Notes under the pieces: generated by a model | Seen by the model: only the letters and a program-made list of their open reading frames with translations | What the model was told of the DNA's origin: nothing | The model's database searches: none | Part shown: one piece after another, positions 59,433 through 64,000 of the stretch | Layout of the letters: every line of letters starts with the position of its first letter | How positions within the stretch are numbered: the first letter of the stretch is position 1 | Translations under genes and position numbers: made by a program | Source: Micromonospora sp. U21 | GTDB lineage: Bacteria > Actinomycetota > Actinomycetes > Mycobacteriales > Micromonosporaceae | Reading direction: 5' to 3' | NCBI RefSeq assembly: GCF_018070045.1 | Contig: NZ_JAGPYK010000006.1 | Coordinates: 62,001-126,000 of the forward strand | Length of the DNA: 64,000 nucleotides

Positions 59433-59780
59433 GTGACGTTCAGCGTCAGAGACGCCGGGCGCGATGGCGAGGGGTACCGCCTGAGGCTCGCCGGTGAGCT
59501 GGACCTGAGCACCGCGCCCGAGCTGGTCGCCGCGATCGACCGGCTCTCCGACGCGGGCGAGAGCCGCGTCCTGCTCGACCTCACCGACCTCACCTTCTGC
59601 GACTCCACCGGGATGGCCGTGTTCGTCCGGGGAGACAACCGGGCCGCGGCCGAGGGGGGCTGGTTGCGCCTCACCGGCGCCAGCGGCCGGGTCGAGCGGG
59701 TGTTGCGGGTCACCGGCCTCGCCGACGTGTTGCACTACCAGCCGGACACTGTCGACCCGGCGTCCCGCAGCGCCTCCTGA
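59433..59780 (+). CDS. STAS-domain anti-sigma factor antagonist (intact)
   Basis: A 115-residue RsbV-like protein. It contains YRLRLAGELDLSTAPELVAA, the phosphorylation box LLDLTDLTFCDSTGMAVFV with the acceptor Ser/Thr in CDSTG, and RLTGASGRVERVLRVTGLADVL. When unphosphorylated such proteins bind an anti-sigma kinase and release the sigma factor. AAGGGGGAG precedes the GTG start. It follows the phosphatase and cobalamin sensor by 118 bases, which fits a substrate of that phosphatase. No cognate RsbW-type kinase gene lies in the window. Confidence 0.92.
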   Translation: MTFSVRDAGRDGEGYRLRLAGELDLSTAPELVAAIDRLSDAGESRVLLDLTDLTFCDSTGMAVFVRGDNRAAAEGGWLRLTGASGRVERVLRVTGLADVLHYQPDTVDPASRSAS

Positions 59781-59849
59781 TGGGCTAGATTTCCCCGCCA
59801 ACGCCGGTGACCGTCAGGTCCCGTTTCCGTCGATCCGAGGCAGGTAGTG

Positions 59850-60296
59850 ATGGGCGCAGAGAGCCCGCAGCCGGTACGCATCCTGGTGGTCGACGACGAC
59901 CCGGGCGACGTGCTGATGATCGAGGAAGCGTTGGCGGACTCCGACGTGGACAAGGTCATCGACGTGGTGAGCGACGGCGAGGAGGCGATGGAGTTCCTCC
60001 GCGCCGAGGGACGGCACCTGACGGCCCGCCGGCCGGACGTCATCCTGCTGGACCTGAACATGCCACGGATGGACGGGCGGCAGGTGCTCGGCGCGGTGAA
60101 GCAGGACGAGGACCTGCGGACCATCCCCATCGTGGTGCTGACGACCTCGAACGCGGACACCGACATCGTGGGCAGCTACACCCTGCAGGCCAACGCGTAC
60201 GTCACCAAGCCCATCGACCTGGACGACTTCAACGACGTGGTGCGCCGCATCGACGAGTTCTTCGGCCGGGTGGTCGTGCTGCCCAAGCGCGCCTGA
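59850..60296 (+). CDS. stand-alone response regulator, Rcp1-like
   Basis: A 148-residue receiver-only protein. Acid pocket DDDPGD near residues 16-21, phospho-acceptor Asp in PDVILLDLNMPRMDGRQVL, the switch Thr in VVLTTSNADTDI and Lys in YVTKPIDLDDF are all present. The extended beta4-alpha4 region and LLDLNMPRMDG are typical of the Rcp1 group, which pairs with phytochrome-type histidine kinases. It has no output domain. The kinase partner is not in the window. A GTG directly before the ATG is an alternative start. It belongs by position to the phosphatase-B12-STAS signalling cluster. Confidence 0.92.
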   Translation: MGAESPQPVRILVVDDDPGDVLMIEEALADSDVDKVIDVVSDGEEAMEFLRAEGRHLTARRPDVILLDLNMPRMDGRQVLGAVKQDEDLRTIPIVVLTTSNADTDIVGSYTLQANAYVTKPIDLDDFNDVVRRIDEFFGRVVVLPKRA

Positions 60297-60405
60297 CCTC
60301 TCCGGCGCGAGCCGGGCGGCATTGTCCACGCCGCCGGCCCGGCACCGCCCGCCGCCGCTCCGGGACGCCCCGCGCGCTCGCATGCTGAACAATTTTCCCG
60401 AACAC

Positions 60406-60432
60406 CCTCGGCCGCTCCCGTCGCGGCCGAGG
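60406..60432 (+). terminator. hairpin, probable terminator or leader structure
   Basis: CCTCGGCCGC and GCGGCCGAGG form a perfect 10-bp stem with a 7-base loop, 110 bases after the response regulator and 43 bases before the DivIVA-like start. It could end the first transcript or lie in the leader of the second. Confidence 0.55.
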
Positions 60433-60475
60433 ATCCAGGTGGGGAAGAAACAGCAGCTGCCTGGGGGGCGACAGT

Positions 60476-61018
60476 ATGAGGTTCTCCGTCGTTGAGACCG
60501 GTTACGACCAGCGGCAGGTGGATTCCTGCCTGGATGAGCTGGGGATCCGGTTGTCCCGGCTCGCGGCGCGGGCGGAGGGCGCCGCCGGGACCACTCGGGT
60601 CTGGGACGAGATCCGCGAGGAGGCGACCTGGCTCAGCGGGCTGCTCCAGCGGCTGGATCTGGGCGACGCCGCGAGCCCCCGGCATGCTGGGGCCGCGGTG
60701 CGGCGGGAGGCGGCCGAGATCCTGGCCCAGGCCCGGCTCGAGTTGGACGAGGCCCGCGAGGAGGCCCGGCAGGTACGCGAGCGGGCGTACGCGGAGGCCA
60801 TGCAGGCCCGGCGCGACTTCGAGGCGGCGCTGGACGCCCGCCGGCGGCGCGAGGCGCGGGTGGACGAGATTTTCGGCGGGGTGACGGTCGAGCCGGTACC
60901 CGCCGACACCCCGACCGCGGCGGCGGGCACGGGCGTACCGGCGACCCGGGTGGCCGCCGGCGGCCGGGACGTGGGCCTGGAGCCGCCGACCGGGCGGGAC
61001 GGCGCCCACAGCCGCTGA
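60476..61018 (+). CDS. DivIVA-like coiled-coil protein
   Basis: A 180-residue cytoplasmic protein. The N-terminal SVVETGYDQRQVDSCLDELGI has the DivIVA/GpsB membrane-targeting pattern (GYDxxQVDxxLD). A long Ala/Glu/Arg-rich coiled coil (about 70-140, REAAEILAQARLELDEAREE and on) is followed by a disordered tail. Such proteins sense curved membrane or recruit cell-wall enzymes at poles and septa; this one is shorter than Wag31/DivIVA and is probably an accessory. The start ATG lies after CTGGGGGGCG. The upstream hairpin may separate it from the signalling genes. Confidence 0.8.
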   Translation: MRFSVVETGYDQRQVDSCLDELGIRLSRLAARAEGAAGTTRVWDEIREEATWLSGLLQRLDLGDAASPRHAGAAVRREAAEILAQARLELDEAREEARQVRERAYAEAMQARRDFEAALDARRRREARVDEIFGGVTVEPVPADTPTAAAGTGVPATRVAAGGRDVGLEPPTGRDGAHSR

Positions 61019-61095
61019 ACGCCCGCCTGCGGGCCCGCACGGTCGCGCCACGACCGCCCTCTGCCCGCGCACCCCGCGGGCCAGTTCGCGGCGCC

Positions 61096-61944
61096 TCAGG
61101 TGGCGAGCGCCGCCACGACGGTCGTGGCCCGATCCTCGTGCTGGGCGTACGCGTCCGGGAAAGCGGAGATCTGTACGGCCTGGGCGGCGGCGGTGATGCT
61201 CATGTCCTGCCAGCCCGGGATCTCGTTGAGCGCCTCGTAGAAGGCGCGCGCGGCGTACGACGGGCGCATCAGCTCGGCCACCGTGCCCCAGCCGCTGCTG
61301 GGCCGCTGCTGGAACAGGCCGACCGAGTCGTGGTCTGAGCCGCTGCCCTGGTTCGCGTACTGCGCCGACTCCGGCAGCACGTCGCTGGTCAGGTTGTAGA
61401 GGTTGCTCTCCTGCATGGCGGTGGCCAGTGCCACCACCAGCGCGCGGCGCGGCATCTTCATCTCCAGCCCGACGTCAACGATGACCTTGGCGTTGTCCAT
61501 CTGGGCCTGGTCGAGTCCGGCGACCGGCCGGGGCCGGCGCGGCTTGACCGGCTTCTTGGCCGCCTTGCGCACGGCGGCGCGGGTGGGGGTGGGCTTCGGG
61601 GTCGGGCTGGGGATGATCCGCGCGGGGGCGACATCGCGGTCCAGCGACCGGGAGGCGCGCTCGTCGGCGATGGCGGCGCGGTCGGCAACCGCCTCGGCCA
61701 GCGGCTCCACGGGGCGAGTGGTGTCCTCGCCGCCCCGGGCGGTGGCGACCGCGACCAGGCTCAGGCAGCAGGTGACACCGGTGGCCAGGGCCACCCGGAG
61801 CGGGGTCGAGCCCAGCAGGGCGCGCCGGGGCGGACCGAGGGTCCGGTGACGGCCGATCGTCCGTTCGGTTGATGCGGGGTCGCTCGAGCGGGTGGTCGGG
61901 CGCGCGTCGGTCAGCTTCTCGTCGGTGGGGTCGTCGGGATGCAC
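61096..61944 (-). CDS. membrane-anchored or secreted lysozyme-like protein, paralogue 3
   Basis: The longest of the three paralogues, 282 residues. A hydrophilic start of about 45 residues precedes one hydrophobic helix (about 50-68, LRVALATGVTCCLSLVAVA), so it is a signal anchor. A Pro/Lys/Thr-rich linker (about 75-145) could span the wall. The catalytic-like domain has LATAMQESNLYNLTS, a 13-residue insertion, SDHDSVGLFQQRPSSGWG and AQAVQISAFPDAYAQHEDRA. The Glu and GLFQ positions match the genes at 34272 and 39131. The 299 bases upstream hold TTGTC/GACAA half-sites but no recognised promoter or riboswitch. Confidence 0.8.
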   Translation of the reverse strand: MHPDDPTDEKLTDARPTTRSSDPASTERTIGRHRTLGPPRRALLGSTPLRVALATGVTCCLSLVAVATARGGEDTTRPVEPLAEAVADRAAIADERASRSLDRDVAPARIIPSPTPKPTPTRAAVRKAAKKPVKPRRPRPVAGLDQAQMDNAKVIVDVGLEMKMPRRALVVALATAMQESNLYNLTSDVLPESAQYANQGSGSDHDSVGLFQQRPSSGWGTVAELMRPSYAARAFYEALNEIPGWQDMSITAAAQAVQISAFPDAYAQHEDRATTVVAALAT

Positions 61945-62243
61945 CCGCCGAGGCTAAAGAAGCGGCTGCCCGATGCCATCGGCCCGTACGGTGGCATGCG
62001 CCACAATTTGTCCCGATCTTGGCGACAATAAGGGGCAAGCACACTTCAGAGCCGATCAACTTCGCCCTTTGGACGAGCCGGTTATTCCCGATTCGCCCGG
62101 CGAAGGCGGTCCCAGCGGACGTCGTCGGCGTCCGCTCCGACCGCCCGTCAGGGCTCACCCTTGCGACCGATGGCCCGGCCGCCGAACGGCCGATGCCCCG
62201 GCGTGGCCGTTCGGGTGGACGGACGACCCGGGTGGCGACCGGA

Positions 62244-62669
62244 TCAGTGCCGGCCGTTCTCCGCCGGGGTGACGGTCAGCCGGTGCCGGCTGTTGTCGCC
62301 GCTGGAGAACGGCCAGAGCCGGTCGGCGTACTCGACCAGGTCAGCCAGCTGCTGCCGGCTCAGCCCGGCGGAGGAGATCGAGGCGTGCACGTCGGCCCGG
62401 TACCGGCCGTCGTCGTCGCGCCCCAGCTTCGCCTCGGCCCGCACCTGGACGGTGTGCGCCTCGTCGGTGATCTCCCCAGCTGCCTCCACCGCCGCGTGAT
62501 GCAGGCAGGACGCGAAGGCCGCCGCCAGCAACTGCTCCGGCCTCAACCCGGTGCAGTGCGCTGCCAGCGGCGAGGCCAGCGCGGTGGAGAGTCCGCCATC
62601 GTCGGTGCGTACGTGGCCGCCCTCAGCGGTCGCGGTGGCCTCATGCAGCCAGGAACTCGGATCCGGCAT
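62244..62669 (-). CDS. OsmC/Ohr-family protein missing the second catalytic Cys
   Basis: A 141-residue protein with the peroxide-reductase fold. The expected segments are LRPEQLLAAAFASCLHHAAVE with the first catalytic Cys, DDDGRYRADVHASIS and ADRLWPFSSGDNSRHRLTV. In true Ohr enzymes the last segment starts CPYS, with the second Cys; here it is WPFS, so the two-Cys disulfide cycle is impossible. An extra Cys is present in AAHCTGLRPEQ. It may act as a one-Cys enzyme or have another role. GGGAGGAA precedes the ATG. It is followed, in the same direction, after the kinase gene by 70 bases. Confidence 0.85.
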   Translation of the reverse strand: MPDPSSWLHEATATAEGGHVRTDDGGLSTALASPLAAHCTGLRPEQLLAAAFASCLHHAAVEAAGEITDEAHTVQVRAEAKLGRDDDGRYRADVHASISSAGLSRQQLADLVEYADRLWPFSSGDNSRHRLTVTPAENGRH

Positions 62670-62739
62670 CGCGTTCCTCCCGTCGCTCACCCGCCCGACT
62701 TCCCGGCCGCCGCCCGGCGAAACGCCGCGGGCCGCGCGG

Positions 62740-63690
62740 TCAGCGCCCGGCGGACCGGTCCGGCCCGTCGGCCACCCGCACCGCCTCGGTGGCCTCCATC
62801 GCGGCCTGCTCGGTCCACGGCGACGTCGGAGCCGGCTGGCGCGCCGAGGGCACCAGCATCGGCACGTACACCCGGGCGTCCACGGCCTCGGCCAGCAGCA
62901 GCGCGGCGACCAGGCTGGTCGGGCGCTCCGCCGGGTCCTCGGCCAGGCAGGAGCGGCACAGCTCGGCCACCTCCGGCGGGAGCCCGTCGATCTCGGGCAG
63001 CGGCTCCGGTGGCCGGCGACGACGCGCGCCCAGCAGCTCGACGGTGCTGTCCGCCGCGTAGGGCAGCCGGCCGGTGAGGCAGTAGTAGAGCAGCACGCCG
63101 AGGGCATACATGTCGGCCGCCGGGGTGGCCGGCGCACCGTCGAACTGCTCGGGGGCCAGGTACGCCGGGGTGCCCACGATCATCCCCTCCGGCATCGGCT
63201 CCGGCGCGCCGGCCGAGGTGGCGATGCCGAAGTCGAGCACCTTCACCCCGGAGGGGGTGAGCATCACGTTGGCCGGTTTGACGTCGCGGTGCACGATGCC
63301 GCTCGCGTGCGCGGCGGCCAGCGCGGCGCCGACCTCCGCGCAGACCCGTACCGAGATCCGCCAGTCCAGTGGACCGGCCCGCAGGTGCGCGGCGAGGGTC
63401 TCCCCCTCGGCCAGCTCCATCACGATGTACGGCACCCGGCGACCCGGCAGCGCGGAGGAGGAGGTGCCGAAGTCGTGCACGCTCGCCACGTTCGGGTGCA
63501 CCAGGCGCGCCGCGGAGCGGGCCTCGGCCTGGATGCGCTCCACCGGGCCGTGCTGGCCGTCCACGCCGGGCGAGATCAGCTTCACCGCGACCGGCCGGTC
63601 CAGCACGCGGTCGTGGGCTCGCCACACCTCGGACATGCCGCCAATGCCGATCCGCCGTTCGAGCCGGTATCGCCCGTCCAGCGTGCGCAT
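62740..63690 (-). CDS. Ser/Thr protein kinase, PknB-like catalytic domain only
   Basis: A 316-residue Hanks-type kinase. The P-loop GIGGMSEVW (residues about 15-23), VAVKLI with the ATP-anchoring Lys, the catalytic loop HRDVKPANVML, the metal motif LDFGIATS and the substrate-binding GTPAYLAPEQ are all intact. There is no transmembrane helix or PASTA/sensor region after the kinase domain, only a short Pro/Ala-rich tail, so it is a soluble kinase. Substrates are unknown. GAGGAG precedes the ATG. It is divergent from the gene starting at 63892 and transcribed toward the OsmC-like gene. Confidence 0.92.
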   Translation of the reverse strand: MRTLDGRYRLERRIGIGGMSEVWRAHDRVLDRPVAVKLISPGVDGQHGPVERIQAEARSAARLVHPNVASVHDFGTSSSALPGRRVPYIVMELAEGETLAAHLRAGPLDWRISVRVCAEVGAALAAAHASGIVHRDVKPANVMLTPSGVKVLDFGIATSAGAPEPMPEGMIVGTPAYLAPEQFDGAPATPAADMYALGVLLYYCLTGRLPYAADSTVELLGARRRRPPEPLPEIDGLPPEVAELCRSCLAEDPAERPTSLVAALLLAEAVDARVYVPMLVPSARQPAPTSPWTEQAAMEATEAVRVADGPDRSAGR

Positions 63691-63891
63691 CGACCGCTCC
63701 TCGCCCTCGTACCGCCGGCGGCGGTGCCTCCGTTTGCGGTACCCGGGCCCCGAGCTGGGCAAACCGTCGCGGAAAACGGGGGGCCACCGCGCCCGGGCAC
63801 CCGCTGCGGTGCGGTCGGTGGGTGCGGTAGCTTGCGAGCCAGGGCCGGCGTCACCCAACGTGCCGGCACGGTCACCCGAGGGGACGCCGCG

Positions 63892-64000
63892 ATGGGCGAG
63901 GTCACCGTACGCTTCGTCGGCGGGCCCGCTGACGGCCTGGTCCGGGACGTGCCGGCCGGGCCGGACGGCGCCCCGCCGCAGCGCTGGATCATGCGGCACC
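63892..64000 (+). CDS. hypothetical protein, N-terminal part only
   Basis: The gene runs off the right edge; 36 residues are visible. They start MGEVTVRFVGGPADGLVRDV, with the RFVGGPADG element found in many short actinobacterial proteins of unknown role. CCGAGGGG lies before the ATG with normal spacing, and the frame is open to the end. No function can be proposed. Confidence 0.55.
   Translation, partial: MGEVTVRFVGGPADGLVRDVPAGPDGAPPQRWIMRH

Overview
This 64 kb window is actinobacterial chromosome of very high GC with strongly G/C-ending codons, many GTG starts, start/stop overlaps of the GTGA type, and a mycothiol-dependent formaldehyde dehydrogenase. The mix of DUF6510, DUF2795, DUF2267, DUF6297 and CGNR proteins with a lycopene cyclase suggests Micromonosporaceae (Micromonospora-like). 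No rRNA, tRNA, CRISPR array, transposase or phage module was found. The genus is an inference from gene content, not from a marker gene.

Layout. 0-9.4 kb: end of an MFS exporter, lycopene cyclase, RNase HI, an MFS/MarR pair that diverges from one perfect inverted repeat, a YkgJ-like/pentapeptide fusion, a membrane protein, an SDR, and RtcB RNA ligase facing archease. 9.4-14.1 kb: metal hydrolase, B3/4 protein, LysE exporter with divergent MocR regulator, secreted PHB-depolymerase-like esterase. 14.1-23.4 kb: a minus-strand run of six genes. It holds an ABC exporter pair and a four-gene set linked by GTGA overlaps: an ABC-ATPase-like protein with no catalytic residues left, a Tat-type solute-binding lipoprotein, a single-chain double permease, and a membrane-anchored STAND/TPR protein that has also lost its P-loop lysine. 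This is the most unusual system in the window. A WYL regulator lies just upstream. 23.4-33.7 kb: two small genes facing WYL, a TetR-controlled Baeyer-Villiger monooxygenase/SDR pair with a readable promoter-operator, an Fe-S photolyase, LtrA, a glycosyltransferase, DoxX, and MscR coupled to a metallo-hydrolase.

33.7-42.7 kb is an accessory, decaying stretch. It holds two of three paralogous secreted lysozyme-like proteins, a dispersed palindromic element, a secreted hydrolase with promoter and operator, a deleted gdhA remnant, a MazG-like protein, 1.4 kb of non-coding DNA with a 55-56 bp tandem array, orphan paired operators and a second degenerate repeat, then an anchored protein with a (GGAGCC)12 tract, a pirin and an HhH protein.

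42.9-53.2 kb is housekeeping and stress functions: DUF1345, DUF2795, DUF2267, TerC behind a manganese (yybP-ykoY) riboswitch, a sulfite-oxidase-like molybdoenzyme with its reductase and a zinc-ribbon protein, a second palindromic element, CGNR, LacI, GNAT, a Tat-secreted M28 peptidase and NDH-2. 53.2-64 kb: an AI-2E transporter relic, a spermidine-synthase-like protein, a DUF2267-pterin-dehydratase fusion, then a signalling cluster. That cluster has a frameshifted STAS gene with a CAG9 tract, a PAS-GAF-SpoIIE phosphatase coupled to a cobalamin-binding sensor, a second STAS, a response regulator and a DivIVA-like protein. The third lysozyme-like paralogue, an OsmC/Ohr-like protein, a Ser/Thr kinase and the start of one more gene close the window.
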